Source: an uncultured Polaribacter sp. (GTDB lineage Bacteria; Bacteroidota; Bacteroidia; Flavobacteriales; Flavobacteriaceae). From it: a stretch of 64,000 nt of DNA. The stretch covers positions 1 through 64,000 of the forward strand of contig NZ_CANNFF010000006.1 in assembly GCF_947503855.1 (NCBI RefSeq). Reading direction: 5' to 3'. This document shows, in pieces, positions 17,181 through 26,172 of this stretch. The notes beneath the pieces are model-generated. The model saw only the letters and a program-made list of their open reading frames with translations. It made no database searches and was not told the DNA's origin. The translations under genes and the position numbers were made by a program. Numbering within the stretch: the first letter of the stretch is position 1; the number at the start of each line of letters is the position of its first letter.

Positions 17181-18884
17181 ATGGAAGTACAGAGTAAATT
17201 ACATGCAATAGATTGGATTGTACTCTCTATAACTTTAATTTTTATAGTGGCTTATGGGACCTATGTGACCAGAAAAAACACCAACGTAACAGATTACATA
17301 AAAGGGGGTAGCGATTCTAAATGGTGGACTATTGGACTTTCTGTAATGGCAACACAAGCCAGTGCCATAACGTTTTTATCTACACCTGGGCAAGCGTTTC
17401 ATAGCGGAATGGGGTTTGTACAATTCTACTTTGGTTTGCCTATTGCAATGGTTATCATTTGTGTGGTTTTTATTCCTATTTATCACAAACTAAAAGTGTA
17501 CACTGCGTATGAGTTTTTAGAAGGTAGATTCGATTTAAAAACCAGGAGTTTAGCAGCTATTTTGTTCTTAATTCAACGTGGTTTAGCTGCAGGAATTACC
17601 ATTTTCGCCCCAGCAATTATTTTATCTGCAGTTTTAGGATGGGATTTACTAATGCTAAATATCATTATAGGAATTTTAGTAATTATTTATACTGTTTCTG
17701 GTGGTACAAAAGCAGTAAATGTTACACAAAAACAGCAAATGATTATCATTTTTATAGGAATGCTGATAGCGTTTTTTATGATTATGAGTCAGTTGCCAGA
17801 AAACATTACTTTTAAAAATGCACTAGAAATTGCTGGCGCTAGTAATAAAATGGAAGTGTTAGATTTTTCTTTCGATTTAAGCAATAGATATACAGTTTGG
17901 ACAGGAATTTTAGGAGGAACTTTTTTAATGTTGTCTTATTTTGGTACAGACCAAAGTCAGGTGCAACGTTATTTATCAGGTAAATCTGTACGTGAAAGTC
18001 AGTTAGGGCTAATATTTAACGGTTTGCTAAAAGTACCTATGCAGTTTTTTATTTTGTTGATTGGTGTTATGGTGTTTGTATTTTATCAATTTAATCCTGC
18101 ACCGTTAAATTTTAATCCAGATGCCAATGATGAAATTAGAAAATCGAAATATGCGCAAGAATATAGCAACTTAGTAAGTAAACATAGAGAAATAGAAAAA
18201 ACAAAAAAGGCAATTTTTGCAAATGGTTTTCAAGAAAACGAAAAACGAAGGGTGCAACAATTAAATGTTGCAGATTTACAAGTAAAAAAACAAGCTAAAG
18301 AAATTATAGATAAGATTGATGAAGAAAATCTTTTAAAAAAAATAGAATCTAATGATAAAGATTATGTGTTTATTCACTTCATTTTAAACAATTTACCAAG
18401 AGGGTTAATAGGACTTTTATTGGCCGTAATTTTATCTGCAGCGATGTCTTCTACAGCATCAGAATTAAATGCTTTGGCAAGCACAACTGCTATGGATTTG
18501 TATAAGCGAAATGTAATAGAAAATAAGACAGAAAAACACTTTGTAAAAGCCTCTAAATGGTTTACGTTAGCTTGGGGTATTTTAGCCATTTCTGTGGCCT
18601 GTATTGCCAATTTATTCGATAATTTAATACAGTTAGTAAATATTATTGGGTCTATTTTTTATGGGAATGTTTTAGGGATTTTTCTATTGGCATTTTTTAT
18701 TAAATTTGTGAAAGGAAATGCTGTTTTTATAGCAGCTTTAATTACACAAACCATCATTATCGCTGTTTATCTTTTAGATTGGTTACCTTATTTATGGCTC
18801 AATTTGTTAGGATGCGCTTTGGTAATGGGAATTGCCATAATTTTGCAAATATTTATTCCAACAAAAGAAAAATTAAAAATATAA
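17181..18884 (+). CDS. Sodium:solute symporter (SSS family)
   Basis: 567 aa with about 13 predicted membrane helices. The early VTDYIKGGSDSKWWTIGLSVMATQASAITFLSTPGQAF and later GTDQSQVQRYLSGKS are characteristic of SSS/SLC5 transporters. A cytoplasmic charged insertion of about 90 residues (around residues 310-395, rich in K and E) separates two helices. It imports an organic solute, perhaps a sugar or sialic-acid-like compound, with Na+. The neighbouring secreted deacetylase and Gfo/Idh/MocA oxidoreductase suggest a carbohydrate substrate. The 35-aa membrane peptide is immediately upstream. Confidence 0.92.
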   Translation: MEVQSKLHAIDWIVLSITLIFIVAYGTYVTRKNTNVTDYIKGGSDSKWWTIGLSVMATQASAITFLSTPGQAFHSGMGFVQFYFGLPIAMVIICVVFIPIYHKLKVYTAYEFLEGRFDLKTRSLAAILFLIQRGLAAGITIFAPAIILSAVLGWDLLMLNIIIGILVIIYTVSGGTKAVNVTQKQQMIIIFIGMLIAFFMIMSQLPENITFKNALEIAGASNKMEVLDFSFDLSNRYTVWTGILGGTFLMLSYFGTDQSQVQRYLSGKSVRESQLGLIFNGLLKVPMQFFILLIGVMVFVFYQFNPAPLNFNPDANDEIRKSKYAQEYSNLVSKHREIEKTKKAIFANGFQENEKRRVQQLNVADLQVKKQAKEIIDKIDEENLLKKIESNDKDYVFIHFILNNLPRGLIGLLLAVILSAAMSSTASELNALASTTAMDLYKRNVIENKTEKHFVKASKWFTLAWGILAISVACIANLFDNLIQLVNIIGSIFYGNVLGIFLLAFFIKFVKGNAVFIAALITQTIIIAVYLLDWLPYLWLNLLGCALVMGIAIILQIFIPTKEKLKI

Positions 18885-18907
18885 ACAGTACGAGTAAGGA
18901 TTAAGTT

Positions 18908-19879
18908 ATGATGCAAAAAAAAATTAAATGGGGTATTATAGGTTTGGGTAATATAGCCCATAAATTTGCTACAGACCTAGCAACCATAGAAAATGCAGAA
19001 TTAGTTGCAGTTGCTTCTAGAAGTCAAGAAAAGGCAGATGAATTTGCAAAAAAGTATACTGCTAAGAATGCATACGACTCTTATGAAAAATTAGCAAAAG
19101 ACCCAGAGGTTGATGCTGTGTATATTGCAACTCCACACAGTTTTCATAAAGAAAATTCTATACTTTGTTTACATCATAACAAAGCAGTTTTATGCGAAAA
19201 ACCTTTTGCAATGTCTTGGCAAGAGGTACAAGAAATGATTGCAGTTTCTAAAGAAAAAAATGTTTTATTAATGGAAGCATTATGGACCTGTTTTTTACCA
19301 CATTACAAGTATGTTTTAGATGTTTTTAGAAGTAAAAAGTTTGGAGAACTAAAAGAGCTAAAAGCAGATTTTGGTTTTAAACCTGAATATAATCCGGAAG
19401 AAAGACTGATAAAAAAAGAAGTGGGAGGTGGTTCTTTATTGGATATTGGTATCTATCCAATTTTTGCAGCCTTATCTACATTAGGAATACCAAAATCTAT
19501 TGAAGCAAATGCTACTTTTTTTGAAACAGGTGCAGATTCTCAATGTAATATGATTCTTAATTATCAAGATGCAAAAGCCTATTTAAAATCTACCTTATTA
19601 GAAGAAACCAAAACAGAAGCTATTTTTACTTTTGAGGATGCAACCGTTATTATGAATACCATGTTTCATATGCCAACAACTTTAACCGTTATTAAAAATG
19701 GTAAAAAAGAAATCATAGATTTTGGATCTCAAACAATTGGTTATAATTTCGAGATTGAACATTTTAATCAATTAATAAGAGATAGTAAAAAAGAAAGTGA
19801 TATTATGACTTTTGATTTTTCTGAAAAATTAATAAAAACTTTAGACGCTGTTAGAAAAATTATTGGATTAGAATACTAA
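18908..19879 (+). CDS. Gfo/Idh/MocA family NAD(P)-dependent oxidoreductase
   Basis: 323 aa. The Rossmann start KWGIIGLGNIAHKFATDL binds NAD(P), VYIATPHSFHKEN and VLCEKPFAMSWQEV carry the family's EKP motif, and GGGSLLDIGIYPIF provides the catalytic D of the C-terminal domain. It acts on sugars or inositols, and the exact substrate is unknown. It lies 23 nt after the symporter gene and is probably in the same operon. Its 3' end overlaps the convergent thioesterase gene by 4 nt. Confidence 0.9.
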   Translation: MMQKKIKWGIIGLGNIAHKFATDLATIENAELVAVASRSQEKADEFAKKYTAKNAYDSYEKLAKDPEVDAVYIATPHSFHKENSILCLHHNKAVLCEKPFAMSWQEVQEMIAVSKEKNVLLMEALWTCFLPHYKYVLDVFRSKKFGELKELKADFGFKPEYNPEERLIKKEVGGGSLLDIGIYPIFAALSTLGIPKSIEANATFFETGADSQCNMILNYQDAKAYLKSTLLEETKTEAIFTFEDATVIMNTMFHMPTTLTVIKNGKKEIIDFGSQTIGYNFEIEHFNQLIRDSKKESDIMTFDFSEKLIKTLDAVRKIIGLEY

Positions 19880-20427
19880 TTACTTAGTTCTATTTTAGAG
19901 TTACTTTCTTTTAACAAGTTTATATAATCCTCAGTTTTAAAAGCTTTACTACTAAACCTAGAAGTTCTGTTTTTTCCTTCACTTTGTCTTACAATAGATC
20001 TGGTAAAACGTCTAATTTCTTGTTTATTGGTTAGTATAAGACCTGGTACTGGAGCACTTTTGCCATGGCTATCTTTTGCAACCATTGTAAAATAAGAAGA
20101 GTTACAATGTTTGGTTTCGCCAGTTCTAATATTTTCAGACTCTACACGTAAACCAACAACCATAGAGGTTCTACCAGTGTAATTTACAGAAGCTTTTAAA
20201 GTAACCAATTCACCAACTTCTATAGGATTTAAAAAATCGACTCTATTTACAGAAGCTGTAACGCAATAATTAGCCGAATGTTTAGAGGCACAAGCAAAAG
20301 CAATTTGATCCATCAAATTTAAAATATAGCCACCATGAATTTTTCCACTAAAATTAGAATTAGAAGGCAACATTAATTCTGTAATTGTTAGTTGAGATTC
20401 TTTAATACTTTTAAATTTTTTAATCAT
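19876..20427 (-). CDS. Acyl-CoA thioesterase (hotdog fold, YciA-like)
   Basis: 183 aa. The hotdog motif GKIHGGYILNLMDQIAFACASKHS and VDFLNPIEVGELVTLKASVNYTGRTSMVVGLRVESENIRTG are typical of the YciA/BACH acyl-CoA hydrolases, with an aspartate in the LMDQ segment as catalytic residue. It hydrolyses acyl-CoA in the cytoplasm. The first codons overlap the end of the upstream small membrane protein gene by 8 nt. Confidence 0.9.
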   Translation of the reverse strand: MIKKFKSIKESQLTITELMLPSNSNFSGKIHGGYILNLMDQIAFACASKHSANYCVTASVNRVDFLNPIEVGELVTLKASVNYTGRTSMVVGLRVESENIRTGETKHCNSSYFTMVAKDSHGKSAPVPGLILTNKQEIRRFTRSIVRQSEGKNRTSRFSSKAFKTEDYINLLKESNSKIELSN

Positions 20428-20803
20428 TTGTCATGTTTTTACTTCTAAAATGTGGTGAGTCTTCTTGGGTTACTTTGGTAATAAAATATTTGGTGTCTCC
20501 TAACCAAAAGAAAGTAGCATAACGTTCTTTATAATTCAGTTTTACATATTTTCCTTGATATTTTTGTAAATCTTTTAGCACTTGTTCATTTTTATCTTCC
20601 ACAGAAAAAATAAATATTTGAGCACCAGAAATTCCTTGACTAATTTCTCCTTCCCAAGTTTTTACCAAAATACCTTTTCTACTTATTTTAATTAATTCAC
20701 CAGAACGTACACCTGTACTATAGGTAATAAAATATATAAAAAGGTAATATAAAACAGTTAGTATAATTGCGGTACTAACTAAAACACCTATAATTTTTTT
20801 CAT
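20420..20803 (-). CDS. Small single-span membrane protein, function unknown
   Basis: 127 aa with one N-terminal membrane helix (IIGVLVSTAIILTVLYYLFIYFITY) and an exported beta-rich domain: GVRSGELIKISRKGILVKTWEGE, then ISGAQIFIFSVED and WLGDTKYFITKV. Homologues are, as I recall, widely present in flavobacteria and often labelled '6-phosphogluconate dehydrogenase'. Nothing here supports that: there is no Rossmann fold and the length is wrong. It is coupled to the thioesterase gene by an 8-nt overlap. Confidence 0.8.
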   Translation of the reverse strand: MKKIIGVLVSTAIILTVLYYLFIYFITYSTGVRSGELIKISRKGILVKTWEGEISQGISGAQIFIFSVEDKNEQVLKDLQKYQGKYVKLNYKERYATFFWLGDTKYFITKVTQEDSPHFRSKNMTND

Positions 20804-21060
20804 AATTCAAAAATACAAATCTTACTATTAGCAGAAGCATATTTTTTTAGCATTTATTTTTCGCTTTAATAGTTTTTTCTTTAAGATATATTTTATTTTG
20901 TGTATCAAATTTTTGTTATTTTTTTAATTTCTAATAAAACATCATGTTTCATAAAATTATATTTTTTTTAAAAAAAAATTATCATTTAAAGAAATTTATT
21001 CAGTAATTTTAAAATATTTACGACAATACCTAATATATCAATCTGATTAAACTTTAAATT

Positions 21061-21846
21061 ATGAAAAAAAACTACTTTTTTAAATTTTTACTATTAGCCA
21101 TACCTGTTTCTGCATTTATTTTACTTTCTTTTTCCGCTGGAAATCCAAATTCATTATCAGGCTCTCCAGGAGACAGTGGTGCAAACTGTACACAATGTCA
21201 TACAGGTACAGCAAGTACAAGTAATATTACAATAACTACAAATATTCCAACTACAGGTTACGAATTTAATACAGATTATACAGTTACATTAACCAATACG
21301 GATGGAGGTTCTAGAAATGGTTTTCAAGTAACAGCAGAAAGAGACGCAAACAATTCAAAAACCGGAACTTTTATTTCTACAAGTTCAGATACACAAACAG
21401 CTGCAGATAATTCAAGAATTATTCATACAAGTAACGGAAATTCACAAAGTTCATGGACTTTTAAATGGAAATCTCCATCGACTGAACAAGGTAGAATTAC
21501 TTTTTATGGTTCATCTGTGTCAGGAAATGGAAATGGAGGTAATTCTGGAGATAAAGTTTATTTAGGAAGTTCTGTATCTACCCCTTCTTTAACGATTTCA
21601 GATGCAAAACGTTTAAATTTTGATATGTTTCCAAATCCAGCAACAGAAAATCTAAACATTCAATTACCTTCTGGTGTAGAAAAAGCATCTGTAGAATTTT
21701 ATGATTACGTGGGTAGATTAACACTTTCTAAAAAAGTAAGCAATTTAGATAGTAAAATTGATGTAAATAGTCTTAGCAAAGGTGTTTATCTTTTAAAAGT
21801 GATTACAGATTCTAAAATTGGAAGTCAGACATTTATAAAAAATTAA
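21061..21846 (+). CDS. T9SS protein with a choice-of-anchor-V-type domain and a CxxCH site
   Basis: 261 aa. A signal peptide (FLLLAIPVSAFILLSFSAG) is followed by GSPGDSGANCTQCHTG, which contains a single CxxCH typical of c-type heme attachment. A beta-sandwich domain of about 120 residues follows, matching the pattern of 'choice-of-anchor V' or reelin-like secreted proteins. The C terminus (DMFPNPATENLNIQLP ... KGVYLLKVITD) is a type A T9SS signal. Whether heme is bound is unknown. A strong terminator follows. No -7 box was assigned in the 257-bp upstream gap (20804-21060), which is very AT-rich and otherwise empty. Confidence 0.85.
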   Translation: MKKNYFFKFLLLAIPVSAFILLSFSAGNPNSLSGSPGDSGANCTQCHTGTASTSNITITTNIPTTGYEFNTDYTVTLTNTDGGSRNGFQVTAERDANNSKTGTFISTSSDTQTAADNSRIIHTSNGNSQSSWTFKWKSPSTEQGRITFYGSSVSGNGNGGNSGDKVYLGSSVSTPSLTISDAKRLNFDMFPNPATENLNIQLPSGVEKASVEFYDYVGRLTLSKKVSNLDSKIDVNSLSKGVYLLKVITDSKIGSQTFIKN

Positions 21847-21868
21847 TTTTTTTTTAATTCTATATTTT

Positions 21869-21903
21869 AAAACCGATTGTAAGTAGAACAATCGGTTTTT
21901 TTA
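21869..21903 (+). terminator. Terminator of the CxxCH T9SS gene
   Basis: AAAACCGATTGT (21869-21880) and ACAATCGGTTTT (21888-21899) form a perfect 12-bp stem with a 7-nt loop, followed by Ts. Confidence 0.88.
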
Positions 21904-21915
21904 TGCTTTTTTAAG

Positions 21916-21923
21916 TAAATTTG
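21916..21923 (+). promoter_or_regulatory. -7 promoter box of the GlmU-family gene
   Basis: TAAATTTG fits TAnnTTTG, 21 nt before the ATG at 21945 and just after the preceding terminator. Confidence 0.5.
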
Positions 21924-21944
21924 TCATTATTCTAAAAAGAAAAA

Positions 21945-23120
21945 ATGAATTATATTTTATTTGATAGTGATGTTAGGAAAGCTCTATTACCATTAACATA
22001 TACACGACCTGTTGCAGATATTAGAATTGGTATTTTAACCATTAGAGAAAAGTGGGAAAAATATTTAGGCTTAACCACAACAACCATTACAGAGGCTTAT
22101 TTAGAAGAAAAATATCCAATGGTAGAGTTGGATACAAACATTCTTATAAACGCTTCTTTTTGCCCAACTAAATCATTGGTAGAAAAAGTAAAAAACTTGT
22201 CTAAAAATGAGGCAATTTTTAAAGGAGATGATGTAATTGCATTTTACACAATAGATTCTCAAGAAGAAGTAGATTTTGATGCTTACACTCAAATAGAATT
22301 CGAAGAAGAAATCATACAAATAAAAAATACTTGGGATATTTTTAGCTTGAATGGAAAAGCAATTCAAGAAGATTTTAATTTACTTACAGAAGGTAGAATA
22401 TCTGAACCCATACCAGAGGGAATTGCAGTTTTAAATAAAGAAAATGTTTTTATAGAGCCAGGAGCAAAAATTGTTTTTTCTACATTAAATGCATCAGAAG
22501 GGCCTATTTACATAGGTAAGGATGCTTTAATTATGGATGGATCAGCAATTAGAGGCCCATTTGCCATGTGTAATAATGCTGTTGTTAAAATGGGGGCAAA
22601 AATATATAAAGACACCACAATTGGTCCCTTTTCTAAAATAGGAGGAGAGGTTAGTAATTCTGTTATTTTTGGCTATTCTAGCAAGGGGCATGATGGTTAT
22701 TTAGGAAACTCTGTTCTTGGAGAATGGTGTAATTTAGGTGCAGACACCAACAATTCGAATTTAAAAAATAATTATGCTGAAGTAAAATTGTGGAGTTACG
22801 AAACCAATCGTTTTGCAAAAACAGGATTGCAGTTTTGTGGTTTAATAATGGGAGATCATTCTAAATGTGGTATCAATACCATGTTTAATACAGGAACAGT
22901 TGTTGGTGTAAGCGCCAATATTTTTGGTAGTGGTTTTCCAAGAAATTTTATACCTTCTTTTAGTTGGGGTGGTTCATCTGGTTTTACCGTTTTTCAAACA
23001 AATAAAGTTTATGAGGTTGTAACAGCAGTTTTAAAACGAAGAAATTTACTTTTTAATGATATAGATAAAAAAATATTAGACCACGTTTTTGAAGAAACAA
23101 AACAATACAGAAATTTTTAG
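21945..23120 (+). CDS. GlmU-family putative sugar nucleotidyltransferase
   Basis: 391 aa. The N-terminal region is a degenerate nucleotidyltransferase: MNYILFDSDVRKALLPLTYTRPVADIRIGILTIREKW, where the usual LxxGxGxR loop of GlmU is not seen. Residues of about 180-370 are left-handed beta-helix hexapeptide repeats (GPIYIGKDALIMDGSAIRGP, HDGYLGNSVLGEW). This form is conserved in Bacteroidota and is usually called GlmU family. UDP-GlcNAc synthesis should not be assumed because the first domain lacks the standard signature. Confidence 0.82.
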   Translation: MNYILFDSDVRKALLPLTYTRPVADIRIGILTIREKWEKYLGLTTTTITEAYLEEKYPMVELDTNILINASFCPTKSLVEKVKNLSKNEAIFKGDDVIAFYTIDSQEEVDFDAYTQIEFEEEIIQIKNTWDIFSLNGKAIQEDFNLLTEGRISEPIPEGIAVLNKENVFIEPGAKIVFSTLNASEGPIYIGKDALIMDGSAIRGPFAMCNNAVVKMGAKIYKDTTIGPFSKIGGEVSNSVIFGYSSKGHDGYLGNSVLGEWCNLGADTNNSNLKNNYAEVKLWSYETNRFAKTGLQFCGLIMGDHSKCGINTMFNTGTVVGVSANIFGSGFPRNFIPSFSWGGSSGFTVFQTNKVYEVVTAVLKRRNLLFNDIDKKILDHVFEETKQYRNF

Positions 23121-23126
23121 TTTGGT

Positions 23127-23864
23127 TTAATTCTTTTCTATAATACTGCCAGAACCAATAGATTTGCTATCTATTTGTTTCGGATTTCCTTTGTAATATA
23201 TGCTGCCAGATCCAATTAAATTGGCTTTAATTTTATTTTTTACAGTTGCTTTTACACTACCAGACCCTGCAATAGTTGCATTTATTTCGCTCGTAGTTAA
23301 ATTGTAAGCTCTAATACTACCAGAACCAGCAATAGCACATTTTAAATTGTTAGTTATCCCTTTTAAATCAATGTTGCCAGAACCACCAATATTTACATTG
23401 GTTTCATCAGCATTTATACCTAATTCAATATTTCCAGAACCACCTAAACTTACACTAAAATTGTCTGATATGAGCTCTGTTTTACTGATAATGTTTCCAG
23501 AACCACCCAATGCAATACTTTCTATTTCAGACACAGTTACAGTAACTACCATTCTTCTAGTAGTTTTAACATTTGTGTTTTTTTTATACTTTATTTTTAA
23601 AGTACCACCACTTATTTCTGTTTCAATTAAAGGAATGATATTTTCTTCTCCTTTAAGGGTTATATTTCCTTCTGTTCCTTTAATCAAAACAACATCAAAT
23701 GAGCCTCCAACAGTAATGGCATCATAATTAGATGTTGTTCTTTTTTCTATAATTATAGTTCCATTTCCTTTTATTTTTTTGTTGTTTCCCCACCAACTTT
23801 GTGCGTTTACAGAGAAAGAAAAAGCAATAAATAAACTAGCTAAAAGTATTTTTTTTGTCATCAT
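23127..23864 (-). CDS. Secreted head-GIN (DUF2807) beta-helix protein
   Basis: 245 aa with a signal peptide (KKILLASLFIAFSFSVNAQ). Residues of about 30-100 match the head-GIN start (YDAITVGGSFDVVLIKG). Seven G-S-G turns then recur every 15-20 residues (LGGSGNI, LGGSGNI, IGGSGNI, IAGSGSI, IAGSGSV, LIGSGSI, SIGSGSI), the look of a small parallel beta-helix. The function is unknown. It is the last gene of an ECF-sigma-led operon, 30 nt after the DUF4097-like gene. Confidence 0.85.
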   Translation of the reverse strand: MMTKKILLASLFIAFSFSVNAQSWWGNNKKIKGNGTIIIEKRTTSNYDAITVGGSFDVVLIKGTEGNITLKGEENIIPLIETEISGGTLKIKYKKNTNVKTTRRMVVTVTVSEIESIALGGSGNIISKTELISDNFSVSLGGSGNIELGINADETNVNIGGSGNIDLKGITNNLKCAIAGSGSIRAYNLTTSEINATIAGSGSVKATVKNKIKANLIGSGSIYYKGNPKQIDSKSIGSGSIIEKN

Positions 23865-23894
23865 TTTTTATGTTTTTTTTGATTGTTTTTGAAA

Positions 23895-24974
23895 TTAGTT
23901 TTCTTCAATTCTAACACTACCATATTGCGAGTTTATTTTTAGGTTTGCCTTCGAATTTCCTTTTCCATATTTACCTTCGTAGTATTTTTTAGTAGATTTA
24001 GAAATACTCTTGTAAAACTCTATATTATCATCATTTCTTTTAAAACTGCTGTATTGTAAATCAATTTCAAAATCAAAATTAATACCATTTTCTACCCCAA
24101 TTCTAATGCCAGTGTACTGTGCATTAATATCTACTTTATCAAAAGTACTTTTTAAATCTTTAATAGTTAAAGAACCATAATCGGTGTCTATAGTTAATCG
24201 ATTTCTTACAGTACCAAATCGCATGGTTACATAATCTGTATTTCCGTTAATTTGTGCGGCATCATTTATAGAAATAGAACCATAATCTTGATTAAAATCG
24301 ATAGAACCAGCCTTGTCGAATTTCATGGTAGAATAATCTGCGTTTAACTTAATCCTTTCAGAATTATCTATCGTTAATTTAGAATAATCAATATTTACAG
24401 AACCTTCTTTTATTTTCTTTATAGAAGATGACGAGCAGTAATCTAAATTGATATTATTATTGTCTGAAGATAATTCTCCTACAGAAATTTTACCATAGTC
24501 GCAGCTAATTGATGCATCGCCATCTAAATCACCTAAATAGATACTACCGTAATCGTTATTTAAACTGACACTATTAGTTTTTGGCATTTTAACAATGTAA
24601 TTTATTTTGTAATTCACATTTTTGCTATTGCTCCACCAAGACCAATTGCTTCTGTTTTTTTCTATAATAGTTTCAGCCTCAACGAAGTTGCTGTTTGCGT
24701 TAAAATTGATTTGTATCGCTTCTAATTTGCTTTCAACTTCATCTAAATCGTCACCTTTTACAGTTATTTGTACTTCAATTTCAACTCGATTTTTGTTCCA
24801 AGAGGTAATATTTAAATCTCCATATTTATTATTAATAGCTACTTTAGCATTTGCATTTACGCTATATTCTTTTGAAATAATTTTAGTTTTTTCGTGCTTT
24901 TCTTTATCAATACTTCCAAAAGTTATTAAGGGGATTAAGAAGGTTAATATGGTAATTTTATATATAAATTTCAT
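23895..24974 (-). CDS. Secreted DUF4097-like beta-helix protein
   Basis: 359 aa with a signal peptide (KITILTFLIPLITFGSIDK). The body has short regular repeats such as LNNDYGSIYLGDL, SCDYGKISVGEL, LNADYSTMKFDKA, NQDYGSISIND, NTDYVTMRFG and DTDYGSLTIKDL. About ten 'xDYGsi' rungs form a putative beta-helix, and it ends with INSQYGSVRIEEN. DUF4097-type proteins are annotated as putative adhesins; no role has been shown here. Its start overlaps the upstream gene's end by 17 nt. Confidence 0.82.
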   Translation of the reverse strand: MKFIYKITILTFLIPLITFGSIDKEKHEKTKIISKEYSVNANAKVAINNKYGDLNITSWNKNRVEIEVQITVKGDDLDEVESKLEAIQINFNANSNFVEAETIIEKNRSNWSWWSNSKNVNYKINYIVKMPKTNSVSLNNDYGSIYLGDLDGDASISCDYGKISVGELSSDNNNINLDYCSSSSIKKIKEGSVNIDYSKLTIDNSERIKLNADYSTMKFDKAGSIDFNQDYGSISINDAAQINGNTDYVTMRFGTVRNRLTIDTDYGSLTIKDLKSTFDKVDINAQYTGIRIGVENGINFDFEIDLQYSSFKRNDDNIEFYKSISKSTKKYYEGKYGKGNSKANLKINSQYGSVRIEEN

Positions 24975-25482
24975 CTTCTAAAAATTTTGGATTTTTAATT
25001 TGGTTTATTTGTTTTAGGGTTCTTTCTAAAATATTTAAGCGTCTTTGATAGTTTTTAATCATCGCACTAATAATTCTTTTTTGCTTGCCATTTTTAGTAA
25101 GTTCTTTAATAAAAACTTTGTAGCTGTCTTCTAATTCTTCTAGTTCGTCTAAAGCATTTTCTATAATGGTTTCTGTTTCTAAATTTCTTTTTTTCTCTAT
25201 CGTTTTTAACTCTTGATTGATGGTAGATACAAAATAATCTTGCACTTCCTCCATTTTTGGAGAAATATCTGCCAAGTCTATCTGTTTTTTTTGATGATTG
25301 CTACCCAACCAAAAACCCAATATAAGAATAACAGAAGCTGCAATACTTAGCCATTTCCATGAGGTTTTTTGGTGTTTTTTAGATGCGTTTAACTTTTTTT
25401 CGAAGCGTTTTAAATGCCCTGAATGTGGTTTTACTAAATCAACATTATTATCAGAAAAAAATTGATGTAATTTATCTTTCAT
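24958..25482 (-). CDS. Membrane protein in anti-sigma position
   Basis: 174 aa with one central membrane span (WLSIAASVILILGFWLG, about residues 43-60). The N terminus is short and basic, and a 110-residue exported domain of Lys/Glu-rich helices follows, likely coiled coil. It sits between the ECF sigma gene and two secreted proteins, the standard place for an anti-sigma factor, and overlaps the sigma gene by 11 nt. However, it lacks the HxxxCxxC zinc anti-sigma motif, so if it restrains the sigma factor it does so differently. That role is inference. Confidence 0.7.
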   Translation of the reverse strand: MKDKLHQFFSDNNVDLVKPHSGHLKRFEKKLNASKKHQKTSWKWLSIAASVILILGFWLGSNHQKKQIDLADISPKMEEVQDYFVSTINQELKTIEKKRNLETETIIENALDELEELEDSYKVFIKELTKNGKQKRIISAMIKNYQRRLNILERTLKQINQIKNPKFLEDEIYI

Positions 25483-26041
25483 TAATTCTTGTTTCTATTA
25501 TGTTATTGGCAAGTATTACTTGCTTTAATTTCTTTTTTGCTCTTGAAACTGTTGTTCTAACATTTTCATTGGTATAGTTTAAAATCTGTGCAATCTCCTC
25601 ATAATCATAGCCTTCTATGAAATGTAAATTTAAAATGATTCTGTAATTTTCTTTTAAACTTTGTAGGCAATCATTTACTTTGTTTGTATTTAAAGTTTTG
25701 TAATCTATGGTTTTTTCCTCTTCATTTTCTGTAGGAATTACTTCCATCTTAATTTCAGAGTACCTATTGTTTTTCTTTAATTGCGTTAAACTTTTATTAA
25801 TAACAATTCTTTTTAACCAAGCTCCAAAAGTAACTTTACCTTTGTACATATGTATTTTTGTAAAAGCGGCTAAAAAAGCTTCTTGCATAATATCTTCTGC
25901 TTCAAAACGGTCTTTTAAAATACGATAAGCAACATTGTACATTGCCATATAATAGCATTTGTACAATTCTAACTGCGCATTTTTATCGTCTTTTTTGCAG
26001 CATACTATAAGGTTGGTTATATGTGGTTGATTTGTTTCCAA
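25472..26041 (-). CDS. ECF-type RNA polymerase sigma factor
   Basis: 189 aa, normal for sigma-70 ECF factors. Region 2 is AMYNVAYRILKDRFEAEDIMQEAFLAAF and region 4 has the helix-turn-helix YDYEEIAQILNYTNENVRTTVSRAKKKLKQ. It directs transcription of a small regulon, probably including its own operon: the promoter just upstream has an ECF look (TGTCACA-N16-GTCTC). The genes that follow are a membrane protein, a DUF4097-like protein and a head-GIN protein, suggesting control of surface proteins. Confidence 0.92.
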   Translation of the reverse strand: METNQPHITNLIVCCKKDDKNAQLELYKCYYMAMYNVAYRILKDRFEAEDIMQEAFLAAFTKIHMYKGKVTFGAWLKRIVINKSLTQLKKNNRYSEIKMEVIPTENEEEKTIDYKTLNTNKVNDCLQSLKENYRIILNLHFIEGYDYEEIAQILNYTNENVRTTVSRAKKKLKQVILANNIIETRINER

Positions 26042-26059
26042 TAAAACGTTTCTATACTA

Positions 26060-26087
26060 GAGACAGAGTGATCTTTAAATTGTGACA
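26060..26087 (-). promoter_or_regulatory. Putative ECF-dependent autoregulated promoter
   Basis: On the minus strand TGTCACA (26087-26081), a 16-nt spacer and GTCTC (26064-26060) lie 19 nt before the sigma gene start. The arrangement resembles Bacteroidota ECF promoters (TGTAACA...N16...CGTC) as I recall them. It has no TAnnTTTG box, unlike most other units in the window. Confidence 0.5.
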
Positions 26088-26172
26088 CTTTTCTAAAAAT
26101 AAAAATAAACTTTTTATTTTAAGGAACTATTTTAAGAAGAAAGGTAAACGAACGTAATATTTATCCTAAAAT

